From positions 1 to 64,000 of the forward strand of contig CALBKM010000037.1 of assembly GCA_937895705.1 (NCBI GenBank): a stretch of DNA of 64,000 nucleotides, written 5' to 3'. The translations under genes and the position numbers were made by a program. The notes beneath the pieces were generated by a model. It saw only the letters and a list, made by a program, of their open reading frames with translations. It was not told where the DNA came from and made no database searches. Shown in pieces: positions 35,851 through 44,635 of this stretch. Position 1 is the stretch's first letter. Each line of letters starts with the position of its first letter. This stretch comes from an uncultured Clostridia bacterium (GTDB taxonomy: Bacteria > Bacillota > Clostridia > Lachnospirales > Lachnospiraceae).

Positions 35851-36903
35851 ATGATGACCAAATTCGGTTTTGTATGTGCACACATTTATTGTAACTATTT
35901 GATGACATATCTTTATCTTGGTGTACTGAACAGTATGCGGATGGTGCGGTTTGTTTCTTCGGCGGAGTCATTACGGATATTGACGATTTTGGTATTGGTT
36001 TGTAATGTCACGGGGATGTGCCTGATGATGAAACGCCACAGAACATGGTTTGTGGTGATATTGCACACGCTGATGCCTTACGGGATAAGTACGGTACTGT
36101 CTTATGTCGGTGAAAGGAAGGGGGCGATTATCGGAGGCCTGGCGGCAGCGATTGCGGCAACCGGAGTGTACGCATTCCTGATATTCCGACAGAAGATAAA
36201 GAACAGAGCGAAACGCAGAACGATTATGTTAAAGAGAGTCGGAAAAGTCTTTGCCGGATTACATTGCTGCGTCGGAACGGTGTTGGCGGTATTTGCGATT
36301 CTTTGCTTTGTAAGGGTGTTCAATACGAGGCTGGAGGTGACAGCGGATGTACCGGCAACTATGAAGATAAGCTATACCGATGAGGAATTAAGAAAAGTAG
36401 AGGCCGATTTTATGAAGCTGGCGGAGTCCCGCTGGGAAACGCTGACATTGCGGGAAAAGCTGGATGTATTACAGGTGGTGGCGAATCTGGAACAGTCCTA
36501 TCTGGGAATTTCCCAGACATTGACGGTGGTGGCGGAGGATATGAAAGAACGGACTTGTGGGTATTATGATGATTACGAATGGACCATTCATCTGAATCGG
36601 GCGCATTTGGAAGAAAAGTCCGCAAAATTTGTACTGGATACAGTATGCCACGAAGCCTATCATGCATATCAAAAGAGGCTGGTGGAGGTATATTGCCGGG
36701 TGGATGAGAAAACCAGGAATCTGATGATGTTCCGGCAGATGGAGACATACCTTTGGGAAACGATTCTTTATGTGGACACCGGTGCTGATTATATGGGATA
36801 TTACAACCAGGATACCGAGGCACATGCCCGGGCCTATGCGGAAGAACGGGTGAAAGCGTATTACGACATATTGGAAACAATGCAGTCGGCTGACAGGGAA
36901 TAG
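35851..36903 (+). CDS. Membrane protein with a cytosolic or external HExxH zinc-peptidase-like domain
   Basis: The start at 35851 follows AAGGAGG. The N-terminal 165 residues contain four to five hydrophobic helices (including LRILTILVLVCNVTG, IIGGLAAAIAATGVYAFLIF, GTVLAVFAILCFV). The remaining 185 residues form a soluble domain with VCHEAYHAYQ (His267, Glu268, His271), the zinc-binding HExxH of gluzincins, and a later DTEAHARAYAEE that could give the third ligand. The sequence predicts a membrane-anchored metallopeptidase. I do not recognise the family. A Sel1-repeat gene follows 37 bases later and may be its partner. Confidence 0.75.
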   Translation: MMTKFGFVCAHIYCNYLMTYLYLGVLNSMRMVRFVSSAESLRILTILVLVCNVTGMCLMMKRHRTWFVVILHTLMPYGISTVLSYVGERKGAIIGGLAAAIAATGVYAFLIFRQKIKNRAKRRTIMLKRVGKVFAGLHCCVGTVLAVFAILCFVRVFNTRLEVTADVPATMKISYTDEELRKVEADFMKLAESRWETLTLREKLDVLQVVANLEQSYLGISQTLTVVAEDMKERTCGYYDDYEWTIHLNRAHLEEKSAKFVLDTVCHEAYHAYQKRLVEVYCRVDEKTRNLMMFRQMETYLWETILYVDTGADYMGYYNQDTEAHARAYAEERVKAYYDILETMQSADRE

Positions 36904-36940
36904 GACAACCGGGATTACAATGTGAAAAGGAGGAAGGCAA

Positions 36941-38215
36941 ATGACGGAAGATGAATACTTGTTTCAGAGCAAATTGGAAGAGGCTGAAAAAGGGAACCCG
37001 CAGGCACAGCAGTTTATCGGGAGGCGGTATTATGAGCCGAAATTCGGTATGGTTGACTATGACAAGGCGGTTTTTTGGCTGAGAAAAGCTGCAGAGCAAA
37101 ACGACTTGTTTGCAGATTATGATTTGGCGCTGTTATATCACTGGGGATATGGTGTTCCTCAGGATGACGGAAAGGCCCTGGAGCATTACGAAAAGGTAAA
37201 GGAAAAAAACGTGTCGGCTGATGAAATGTCGGAAATGGTGGCTATGACTGAACGAGGTAAAAAGCGTACAATCATGCCTTTGGAAGAGGTTTTAAAAAAG
37301 GCGGAACAGGGAGACGCAGAGGCTTTGTGCGAGCTTGGGTGGCGGCATTATATGCGTTGGGAAGTAGAATGGAGTTCGGAAAAGGCGCTGAAATGCTTTG
37401 AAAAGGCGGCGCAGCAAGGACATGCAGAGGCCCGGTATTTTTTGTATTGGATGCATACGAAGGGAAATTCGGAAGACAGATGTCCGGAAAAGGCCGCAGT
37501 ATATTGTATGGAGGCAGCGGAACAGGGACATATTGCCGCACAGTATCATATGGGACGAGTTCTGGAACGTGGAATCGGAGTGGGAAAGGACTATGGGAAA
37601 GCGTTGGAGTACTATAGAAATGCAGAAGAGAAGGGCCACCCGTATGCGAAAAAAAGAAGGGAGTGGCTGGAAGGACTTCTTGCGTACATGGAAAAGAATA
37701 AGTCCGAGAAACTGATGAAAATTATTGCCGATGCGGAAGCGGGAAACGCAGAAGGACAAAGAAGTCTGGGCATACGCTATATGGAAGGTGCGGGAGTGCC
37801 GGCCGATCCGAAACTTACGGTATACTGGCTTGAAAAAGCCGTAGAACAGGGAGAACGAGTGGGCCAGTGGGTCTTGGGAGAGTGTTACGAAAAGGGCTAC
37901 GGTGTAGAAAAGAACATCCAAAAGGCAGTCGAGTTGTACGAAATGTCCGGAAAACAGGGCATAGCGGAGGCTTACTACTGTCTGGGCAACCTGTACAAGG
38001 ACGGCAACGGAGTGGAGCAAAGTTATGTAACCGCAGCGATGTATTATGAACAGGCTGTGAAAATGGGGCACGAGAAAGCGATGTGCGAACTGGGACACCT
38101 GTATGCGGACGGTAAGGGTGTACCGAAAAGCAGATCCAAAGCGTACAACCTGTACTGGCGGGCAGTGGATGAGGGATACAGCTTTGCGAGAGTATATTTG
38201 GATTTGTTGGAATAG
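36941..38215 (+). CDS. Sel1-repeat (TPR-like) protein
   Basis: The start at 36941 follows AGGAGG. The 424-residue protein consists of about nine 36-residue Sel1 repeats of the type AxxxLGxxYxxGxGVxxDxxKAxxWYxKAAEQG (for example LGECYEKGYGVEKNIQKAVELYEMSGKQG and LGHLYADGKGVPKSRSKAYNLYWRAVDEG). It has no signal peptide or membrane helix, so it should be a cytoplasmic protein-protein scaffold. Sel1 proteins act in signalling and in some defence modules. Its job here is unknown; it may work with the membrane peptidase upstream. Confidence 0.88.
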   Translation: MTEDEYLFQSKLEEAEKGNPQAQQFIGRRYYEPKFGMVDYDKAVFWLRKAAEQNDLFADYDLALLYHWGYGVPQDDGKALEHYEKVKEKNVSADEMSEMVAMTERGKKRTIMPLEEVLKKAEQGDAEALCELGWRHYMRWEVEWSSEKALKCFEKAAQQGHAEARYFLYWMHTKGNSEDRCPEKAAVYCMEAAEQGHIAAQYHMGRVLERGIGVGKDYGKALEYYRNAEEKGHPYAKKRREWLEGLLAYMEKNKSEKLMKIIADAEAGNAEGQRSLGIRYMEGAGVPADPKLTVYWLEKAVEQGERVGQWVLGECYEKGYGVEKNIQKAVELYEMSGKQGIAEAYYCLGNLYKDGNGVEQSYVTAAMYYEQAVKMGHEKAMCELGHLYADGKGVPKSRSKAYNLYWRAVDEGYSFARVYLDLLE

Positions 38216-38239
38216 GCGGAGGAAAAGTGATGTGAAAAA

Positions 38240-38281
38240 GGCAGTTGCGGTATAAAACAAGTTTTCATAACCGCAACTGCC
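38240..38281. terminator. Bidirectional hairpin between convergent genes
   Basis: GGCAGTTGCGGT (38240-38251) pairs perfectly with ACCGCAACTGCC (38270-38281). It separates the Sel1 gene from the minus-strand TIR-protease gene. The T-run is weak on both sides. Confidence 0.7.
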
Positions 38282-38297
38282 GGAATAATCGGAATGT

Positions 38298-39383
38298 CTA
38301 ATTCTTTTTAAGAAGCTCTTTTAAATACTTGACCGGACGTGCCAGGTTTACATTCTCGGCCTCGGTATACTTGGCAGTAGCGATGCCGATGACTTTGCCG
38401 GACTCGTCAACTACCGGACCGCCACTGCTGCCCGGGGATACGGCAGCGGTAAGCATGTAGTATTCCGTGTTTGTGCCCTGGGAATAGTGTTCGTCGTTAC
38501 TGATGATACCGTTGGAAATGGTTAGGTCGATTCCCTTTGGATAACCGGATACGTAGACGGCATCGCCCACACTGACCTTTTTGTCAGAAAGGGTAAGATA
38601 ATCGGTAACGAGAAAGGTGTCCGAAACCCGTAAGGTTGCCAGGTCGTTGACCTCGTCCACGGAAACCACGGAAGCGGAGTGAAAGTCCTCCGAACCGAAA
38701 GGCTTTACGAGAAAATAAGCGCCTTCGTCAACTACATGGTAGTTGGTGGCGAGAGTTCCTTTTTCGTCAATGAAAAAGCCGCTGCCGGTGGAATAGGAAG
38801 CCATGGAGTCTTCCACAGCGTAAATGATGGCAGTGGATTGTCTTACATAGGTTAGCATCTTTTCGGTGTTTGCCGGCTTTAGCCAGAGAAGATACATCAG
38901 TATGGCCGCAAAACAAAGGGCTGCGGCTACAAAAAAAGCCGGAATCGGGGATTTCTTCTTTTTCTTTTTCGGTTCGAATACCTCCGGAAAATACGGTTTC
39001 AGTTCACTTAAAGCGCGGGCTACGAGAGCGTTGTTGTCCGCATAGTCGCAAGCCGGAATGGTGGCGGAACCGTCCATCTTTAAATAAAGACTTTTCGAAA
39101 TATTCACCTCATCCGGTTCACAAAGAAAGTACGGAATAATATGTTTGTTGTGCTGCTCCGCCAGCTGGATGTGATAGTTTATGGTGCGGGAATCAAAAGA
39201 CGCTGGTGAAATAACAAACAGAACGGCGGTGGCGTCCGAAACCAGTGATTCCAGTCCGCCGGTATAGTTGTCTTTGACAGACTTTACCGGAATCCCCCGC
39301 TTGTACAATTCCAGAAAAATGTCATCAATCTGCTCGTAATCCGCTTCGTCGTATAGCGCCAATAAGTAGTTGTTCTCATCCAT
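38298..39383 (-). CDS. TIR-like domain, membrane helix and trypsin-like serine protease fusion
   Basis: The start at 39383 (MDENNYLLALYDE) follows GGAGG; upstream in-frame sequence is not coding-like. Residues 1-135 look like a TIR/SEFIR fold (ALYDEADYEQIDDIFLELYKRG, VLFVISPASFDS, HNKHIIPYFL). The conserved catalytic Glu of NADase TIRs is not evident. A Lys run and one membrane helix (149-168) lead to an S1C trypsin-like domain with NYHVV (His216), NDLATL (Asp247) and SPGSSGGP (Ser320), so the triad is complete. No PDZ domain follows. A sensor domain on one side of the membrane and a protease on the other is plausible. It stands back to back with the CRISPR-Cas locus and may be a defence gene. 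Confidence 0.85.
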   Translation of the reverse strand: MDENNYLLALYDEADYEQIDDIFLELYKRGIPVKSVKDNYTGGLESLVSDATAVLFVISPASFDSRTINYHIQLAEQHNKHIIPYFLCEPDEVNISKSLYLKMDGSATIPACDYADNNALVARALSELKPYFPEVFEPKKKKKKSPIPAFFVAAALCFAAILMYLLWLKPANTEKMLTYVRQSTAIIYAVEDSMASYSTGSGFFIDEKGTLATNYHVVDEGAYFLVKPFGSEDFHSASVVSVDEVNDLATLRVSDTFLVTDYLTLSDKKVSVGDAVYVSGYPKGIDLTISNGIISNDEHYSQGTNTEYYMLTAAVSPGSSGGPVVDESGKVIGIATAKYTEAENVNLARPVKYLKELLKKN

Positions 39384-39491
39384 GGGAGTGCCTCCGAAAT
39401 CTTCTGTACTAAGGTCTATTTTAGCATAGAAGGAGGGGGAGGGCAAGGGGGGAAAAGTGCAAAAAAACAGGAGGAAATCGTGAAAGTGTTG

Positions 39492-39521
39492 TTGAATTCG
39501 AGAAAGAAGATATGATATAAT
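39492..39521 (+). promoter_or_regulatory. Promoter of the type III-B cmr operon
   Basis: TTGAAT (39492-39497) and TATAAT (39516-39521) are 18 bases apart, 48 bases before the first cas gene. The genes that follow to cas6 are overlapping or closely spaced, so this is probably the main operon promoter. Confidence 0.65.
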
Positions 39522-39568
39522 TATCTTATCGGATTTATAAAAAAATAATTCTACAAAGGAGAAGGGAA

Positions 39569-40918
39569 ATGGGCGAATTTGAAGTGAAATTTGACGGGTA
39601 TAAGTTAGTCCTGGAACTGGAAGCACAAATGCCGATGATTCATTTTCAGTCGGATCAGTGCGGCGCAACGCTCCGGGCAACAGAAATGAAGCCGAAGTTA
39701 GATGCTTTTTTGTTGATGTTATTGGGAAAAGAAGCACAAATGAGCGTTAAAGAGTTAAAAAAGTCGCAGGAGTACGGCATGCTGTTTTTAAATAAAGATG
39801 CTGATAATAATGATGCGCTGGACTATAAGCTGCAAATTGTTACAGAAGAAGTACCGACGGAGATTGACTTGGATAAGGTGACAAAGAGACAAGACGGCAA
39901 CGGCAAGTGGAAAACGGATAATTCGGAAAACTACACTTTGTTTTATGCAAATATGGGGAAAAAAGACGATGCGGAGAAGGCATACGGAATCTTTTCGAAT
40001 CCCACGGTGACAATTTTATGCTTTAAAGAGAAATTGAGACAATTGATTCGGGAAAATATTATTAATTTCTTCCTGGTAACCAATTTCGGTACTATGCAGA
40101 ACAAAGGATTCGGAAGTTTTGCGCCGAAACTGTGGTTGGAACGAAACGGTCTTAGCGATAAGAAAAAAAGAGAGGTGGCCATGGCGTATCGGGAACTGAT
40201 TCCGGATGGAAAATGCTACGCTATGACTTATAAAAATGTACTTAAGGAAAATGTCCCGTTGGCAGAAAAAAATAAATTCTGCGTGGAACTTGCAGAGTTG
40301 ATAAAGAGTTTTTACAGTATTATGAAGTCAGGTATTAATTTTAATGGTTATTCGCGGTCCTATATTTATCAATATGGACATGAAGTGTTGCAACTCGGAA
40401 ATGAAAAGGCGTGGATGAAAAAGAATAAGCTGGCGCCGATTGTTTGTAAGCCGGGGAATGAAAAAAAGCATGAGTACGGAACACAGGAACACCGATATTT
40501 GAGGGCGTTTCTGGGCGTAGGAGAGAATATTGAATACGGGAATCGGCTGGAAGATGGAAAACTAAAAAAGGATAATGCGATAAAAATCGGAATTAAATCA
40601 AAAGAATTTGAGCGTTTGCCGTCTCCGATTTATTTTAAGGTGATTCAAAATGTAGTATTTGTTGTAGCCTTTGATGTGCCGGAAGAGATATACGGAGCAA
40701 GCTTTACATTTTCAAGCACGATGAGTGGAGGGACTAAAACAATTTGTGTTCCGAAGAGAGAAGAGTTGGAAACAGACGGAAAGTTTGATATTCAGGATTT
40801 TCTTTCGAAATATGTCGCCTATTATAACGGGGAATTGCGTACGAAGGTATGGGATATGCAGAAAGATAAAAAGAAAGTTAAATATCCGGAGGCTTTGGAG
40901 GTGAAGATTAATGCGTAG
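39569..40918 (+). CDS. cmr1: Type III-B RAMP protein, Cmr1-like
   Basis: The first gene of the operon encodes 449 residues and starts after AAAGGAGAAGGG. The N-terminus (LVLELEAQMPMIHFQSDQCGATLRATEMKPKLDAFLL) resembles the target-strand-handling start of Cmr1, and VTNFGTMQNKGFGSF is a RAMP glycine-rich loop. Cmr1 sits at the head of the Cmr complex and helps capture the 3' part of the target RNA. Assignment rests on these motifs and on gene order ahead of cas10. It overlaps cas10 by 8 bases. Confidence 0.75.
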   Translation: MGEFEVKFDGYKLVLELEAQMPMIHFQSDQCGATLRATEMKPKLDAFLLMLLGKEAQMSVKELKKSQEYGMLFLNKDADNNDALDYKLQIVTEEVPTEIDLDKVTKRQDGNGKWKTDNSENYTLFYANMGKKDDAEKAYGIFSNPTVTILCFKEKLRQLIRENIINFFLVTNFGTMQNKGFGSFAPKLWLERNGLSDKKKREVAMAYRELIPDGKCYAMTYKNVLKENVPLAEKNKFCVELAELIKSFYSIMKSGINFNGYSRSYIYQYGHEVLQLGNEKAWMKKNKLAPIVCKPGNEKKHEYGTQEHRYLRAFLGVGENIEYGNRLEDGKLKKDNAIKIGIKSKEFERLPSPIYFKVIQNVVFVVAFDVPEEIYGASFTFSSTMSGGTKTICVPKREELETDGKFDIQDFLSKYVAYYNGELRTKVWDMQKDKKKVKYPEALEVKINA

Positions 40919-42485
40919 TTATGTAGGAGTAACGGTAGGGCCGATTTTTGATACGATTAATGATGCGTCTTCGCCTGCGGCACTTTGGTTTGCCAGCAAC
41001 CTGTTTTCGGACCTCACCCGAAGAATTTGTAAAGGTGTTTCGGAGGAGGCTTCTTTCTCGGAAGTCAGAATTTATTCTCCGTATTATGCATTCGACATTG
41101 ACTTGTCGGACGGAGTGGGAAAATTTCATGACAGGGTTATTTTTTCCGCAGAGTGTTTTTCGAAGGAAAAGATGGATGTTTTGTTAGATACAGTAAAGGC
41201 AGAGACGATAGATGTGTTCCCGGAGGAGTTTAAAGGGGAAGCTGAAAAGGAGTTTTTAAAGGAATATCTGCAAATCCATTATGTGGTGCGGAGTGAAGAG
41301 CAGATAGGAAATGCAAATTGCGTGCATGTACTTTCTCCGTATTTGGATGCGTTGGAGTTAATGAAATCGTTTCCGAAGGATGACAGTTGCAATCCGATAC
41401 AAAAGCTGTTTATGGGAGAAAAGGGGCACCGTAATGAGTACATAAAAAAGAGTCCGTTGTTTCAACGGGTAACGGCGGGAGGACAGTTAAAAGGCTCTGG
41501 TGACAGTATTCGTACCATAGGCGAAATTGCATCTAACAGTGAAGTGAAAGATGACAAGACACCGTTAGGATTGAAACATAAGCATTATTATGCAGTGGTA
41601 TCTGCTGACGGAGATAATATGGGAAGCTTTTTGGAAGGTCTTTCCGATGATCAGATAACGGAGTTTTCAAGGACTTGTTTGGCATATGATAAGGCGGCGT
41701 CCGATTTGATCGGTGCTTATGGAGGAATGACAATTTATGCCGGTGGAGACGACTTACTTTTTCTGGCACCGATTATGACCGACGAGAGCAATGTTTTCGA
41801 GCTTTGTACCAAGATAAGAACACAGTTTAATACTCAAATAACGAGCAATACAACTTTTTGCAATATGGGGAAGATACCGACGGTTTCCTTTGGTATCTCG
41901 ATACAGTACAAAAAGTTTCCTTTGTACGAGGCGCTCGAGTCCTCACGGGATTTGCTTTCTCTGGCAAAAAGCGACGGAGGGAAAAAGAAGGACGATTACA
42001 GAAAGAATAATATGATGATTGAACTGCAAAAGCATAGCGGTCAAAGCATCTCTTTACTGGTTTCCGATGAAAGCAGTAAAGTGTTGCAGGAGATTCTGTC
42101 GATAGGAAATAATGCTTCAAATGATGCGGAACTGATACATTCCGTGTTGTATACCTTGGATACATTCTCCTCTCTGGTGTCGGTGTTGAATAATGAGGTG
42201 CGTCGGAACGCTGAGAACCTGACTCCGGAACGGTATCGGCAGTATGTAACCGCATGGGAGAATTTCTTTGATAATGCGGGACAGCAAAGCGCAAAGGGAT
42301 ATATAGACGAGATATGCGCTAAATATTATGACAATATGGTGATAAAAGAAAGCGGCATATCGGTACCTTCTTACGGACTTACGGAAAGTGATAAGCAGGA
42401 GAATGTGGACGAATCCTTACGTGCCTTGTTATATCTGCTTAAACTAAAGCATTTTCTTGCGGAGAAGGAGGGCGACAGACAATGA
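40911..42485 (+). CDS. cas10: Type III-B Cas10 (Cmr2), cyclase active, HD domain absent
   Basis: The 524-residue protein is short for Cas10. It begins at once with the first palm domain (YVGVTVGPIFDTINDASSPAALWFASNLFSDLTRRI), with no N-terminal HD nuclease. The second palm has VSADGDNMGSFLEG and IYAGGDDLLFL (GGDD at residues 278-281), the metal-binding cyclase site. A helical C-terminal D4-like domain follows. On target RNA binding, such Cas10 proteins make cyclic oligoadenylates or, in a CorA-linked group, SAM-AMP. Lack of HD means no direct ssDNA cleavage, so immunity should rely on signalling plus Cmr4 RNase activity. It overlaps cmr3 by ATGA. Confidence 0.9.
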   Translation: MRSYVGVTVGPIFDTINDASSPAALWFASNLFSDLTRRICKGVSEEASFSEVRIYSPYYAFDIDLSDGVGKFHDRVIFSAECFSKEKMDVLLDTVKAETIDVFPEEFKGEAEKEFLKEYLQIHYVVRSEEQIGNANCVHVLSPYLDALELMKSFPKDDSCNPIQKLFMGEKGHRNEYIKKSPLFQRVTAGGQLKGSGDSIRTIGEIASNSEVKDDKTPLGLKHKHYYAVVSADGDNMGSFLEGLSDDQITEFSRTCLAYDKAASDLIGAYGGMTIYAGGDDLLFLAPIMTDESNVFELCTKIRTQFNTQITSNTTFCNMGKIPTVSFGISIQYKKFPLYEALESSRDLLSLAKSDGGKKKDDYRKNNMMIELQKHSGQSISLLVSDESSKVLQEILSIGNNASNDAELIHSVLYTLDTFSSLVSVLNNEVRRNAENLTPERYRQYVTAWENFFDNAGQQSAKGYIDEICAKYYDNMVIKESGISVPSYGLTESDKQENVDESLRALLYLLKLKHFLAEKEGDRQ

Positions 42486-43519
42486 ATTATTTGGTAAAGA
42501 TAACACCGTTGGAGCCGTATTCTTTCGGAAACGACCAGAATTTCGTGTATCCGGGAGAGAAAAGCACCGGAAAAGAAAGTTATTTTGTAAAATCCAAAGA
42601 GGAACCGGAACAGACCAGTGTTCTCGGCTTGTTACGTTATTTGATTTTGCAGAATACAGGATGTTTAAGGACGGACTTTTCTTATAGTGAGGAAGAACGG
42701 CAGAAAATGAAAGAATGCATCGGAGAGAGGAGTTTTTCCTATCTGGAGACAGAACCGCAGGACTTTGGATTGATTAAAGAAGTTTCGCCGATTTTTCTGT
42801 TGAATGAGAAAGAAGAGATTTTAGTGAAAAATCCTTTTCATAATACAGCCGAGGGAAGCGGTTACAACCCGATGCCGATGGAGTGTGATATCGAGACCTC
42901 CCACGGTGTGATGGCATTGCCGGAGAAGGATAAGTATAAGGCTAAAAAAGGACATGCGAAAGGTTATATAAACCTGACTACGAAAGAAATCAGAGAAGAT
43001 TTATTTGAAACAATGGTGGTATCCGGAAATCGAAAGAATGAGAAAACGGATTCGGATGACGGCAGTTTTTTTAAGAGAGAATTGAAGATACTGAAAAAAG
43101 GCTATTCCTTTGCGGTTTATGCGAATGCGGACAAGCTGCCTTCAAAGACTGTCGGTTACATGGGAAAGAAAAAATCGGCTTTTCTTATTGAAACACGATC
43201 GGTAGAAAATGTGGATTTGGAGCAACGGGTGAAAGAATGCTTTTCTTCGGGAGATACATGGTTTTATGCATTATCCGATGTAGTGTTACAGGGCGCGCAG
43301 GAGTATACGAATTTTTGTATTGTGGAAGAAAAATATCAGCGTAACTTGGAAACGGTACATGATGCGAATAATCGCCTGAAACGATTAAAGAAAAGCGAAG
43401 TGAGACATCATCTGATACAAAGTGGAAGTGTGTTTTACGGAAAGCTGGATGTAATTACGGAGCATAAAAACGCAACGCAGATAGGTTATAACAGAATAGT
43501 ACAATTAGGAGGAAACTAA
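42482..43519 (+). CDS. cmr3: Type III-B RAMP protein Cmr3
   Basis: The 345-residue protein starts MNYLVKITPLEPYSFGNDQNFVYPGEKSTGKESYF, the usual Cmr3 beginning (a beta strand, then LEP and a disordered loop that recognises the crRNA handle), followed by SVLGLLRYLILQ. Cmr3 caps the foot of the Cmr complex together with Cas10 and binds the eight-base 5' handle. The start shares ATGA with the cas10 stop. Confidence 0.85.
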   Translation: MNYLVKITPLEPYSFGNDQNFVYPGEKSTGKESYFVKSKEEPEQTSVLGLLRYLILQNTGCLRTDFSYSEEERQKMKECIGERSFSYLETEPQDFGLIKEVSPIFLLNEKEEILVKNPFHNTAEGSGYNPMPMECDIETSHGVMALPEKDKYKAKKGHAKGYINLTTKEIREDLFETMVVSGNRKNEKTDSDDGSFFKRELKILKKGYSFAVYANADKLPSKTVGYMGKKKSAFLIETRSVENVDLEQRVKECFSSGDTWFYALSDVVLQGAQEYTNFCIVEEKYQRNLETVHDANNRLKRLKKSEVRHHLIQSGSVFYGKLDVITEHKNATQIGYNRIVQLGGN

Positions 43520-43520
43520 T

Positions 43521-44234
43521 ATGGCAGCAATTATTGTAAACTTGGAGTGTGTAACAAATTTGCATGTCGGAAACGGCGATGTGAATTTTAATATCATTGA
43601 TAATGAGGTGGAGCGCGATGTTGTGACCGGGTATCCGACCATAAATGCTTCCGGTGTAAAGGGCGCGCTGAGAGAATACTTTGTGAAAAAAGGGATGGCA
43701 CCGGAAAAAATTGATGCTATATTCGGAAAAGACAGCGCGGGAAGATTGAAATTTTTAAGCGCAGACATGTTAGCGGTTCCGCTGAGAGCATCTGCGGGTA
43801 CGGAAGTCTTTTACATGGTTTCCACGAAAGAAGCCTTGGAGAAGTATAAAGAAACAAACGCACTCTTTTTAAACAAGAGTGTAGAGTTGGGTAGTGCCTC
43901 GGTTTCCGGCAGACAAGCAGAAGGGTTTAATCTTTCCGAAGCAGTGACATTGCTGGGAAAAGAAATACATTTATTGGGTCAGGCGGATTTCAGAAAGGTG
44001 GCTCTTCCTGTTGTAGCAAGAAATAAGCTGGAGAACGGTAAGAGCGTAAACCTTTGGTATGAAGAAGTAGTTCCGCATAAGTCGTTGTTTTCTTTTGCTG
44101 TGCTGGCCGAATCGAAGGATGCAGACCTGTTAAATGAGTTTTGTAACGAGGTAGACGGGCAAGTGATTCAGTTTGGCGGAAATGCCTCAATTGGATACGG
44201 ATTGTGTAAAGCAACGGTAACGAAGGAGGACTAA
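43521..44234 (+). CDS. cmr4: Type III-B RAMP protein Cmr4, backbone and target RNase
   Basis: The 237-residue protein has a RAMP start (LECVTNLHVGNGD), the motif INASGVKGALREYF, and a C-terminal glycine-rich loop (QFGGNASIGYGLCKA). The Asp in VGNGD or in the NFNIIDNEVERD loop is the likely catalytic residue that cuts target RNA every six bases. Several copies form the helical backbone along the crRNA. It is smaller than most Cmr4 proteins (about 280-300 residues). It starts one base after cmr3. Confidence 0.85.
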   Translation: MAAIIVNLECVTNLHVGNGDVNFNIIDNEVERDVVTGYPTINASGVKGALREYFVKKGMAPEKIDAIFGKDSAGRLKFLSADMLAVPLRASAGTEVFYMVSTKEALEKYKETNALFLNKSVELGSASVSGRQAEGFNLSEAVTLLGKEIHLLGQADFRKVALPVVARNKLENGKSVNLWYEEVVPHKSLFSFAVLAESKDADLLNEFCNEVDGQVIQFGGNASIGYGLCKATVTKED

Positions 44235-44236
44235 GG

Positions 44237-44632
44237 ATGAATAAGGCGACGGTTAATCAGGAAATGCAGCAAGCCTATGAGGCATTGACGGAAGTGGAAA
44301 TCGCAAATAAAAAAGGAGAAATCGAGAAGAATTTTCGGGGGCAGATATCAAGTTTCGGCGCAGCGATTACGATGGGAAGCCTGCTTCCGGCAATTGCGTT
44401 TTTCTCAAAAGATGCAGGCTCTGAGGTGGCAAGAAGTAAATTGCCGAAAGCGATTCTGGCAGTCTTAAAAAAGCGAGGGGCAGAAGGATCAAACGCAGAC
44501 AATTTGTTTGTTTATGCGGAAAATATGATTAAAAAGGGGAAAGAAGCGGAGTGTAAGGAAGAAATACTGAATGCAAGCGTTGCAATTAAGCTGGCAATGA
44601 ATCTGTATTGTCTTGTCGAAAAGAGAGGGTAA
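44237..44632 (+). CDS. cmr5: Type III-B small subunit Cmr5
   Basis: The 131-residue helical protein (QAYEALTEVEIANKKGEIEKNFRGQISSFGAAITMGSLLPAIAFFS, AILAVLKKRG) matches the Cmr5 pattern in which a conserved helix pair supports the target RNA in the belly of the complex. It begins two bases after cmr4 in the standard gene order. Confidence 0.9.
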   Translation: MNKATVNQEMQQAYEALTEVEIANKKGEIEKNFRGQISSFGAAITMGSLLPAIAFFSKDAGSEVARSKLPKAILAVLKKRGAEGSNADNLFVYAENMIKKGKEAECKEEILNASVAIKLAMNLYCLVEKRG

Positions 44633-44635
44633 TGT

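Noticed and set aside
37292..38260. Minus-strand ORF (322 residues) opposite the Sel1 gene
   Set aside because: Antisense of Sel1 repeats; Phe/Arg/Leu-rich without motifs.
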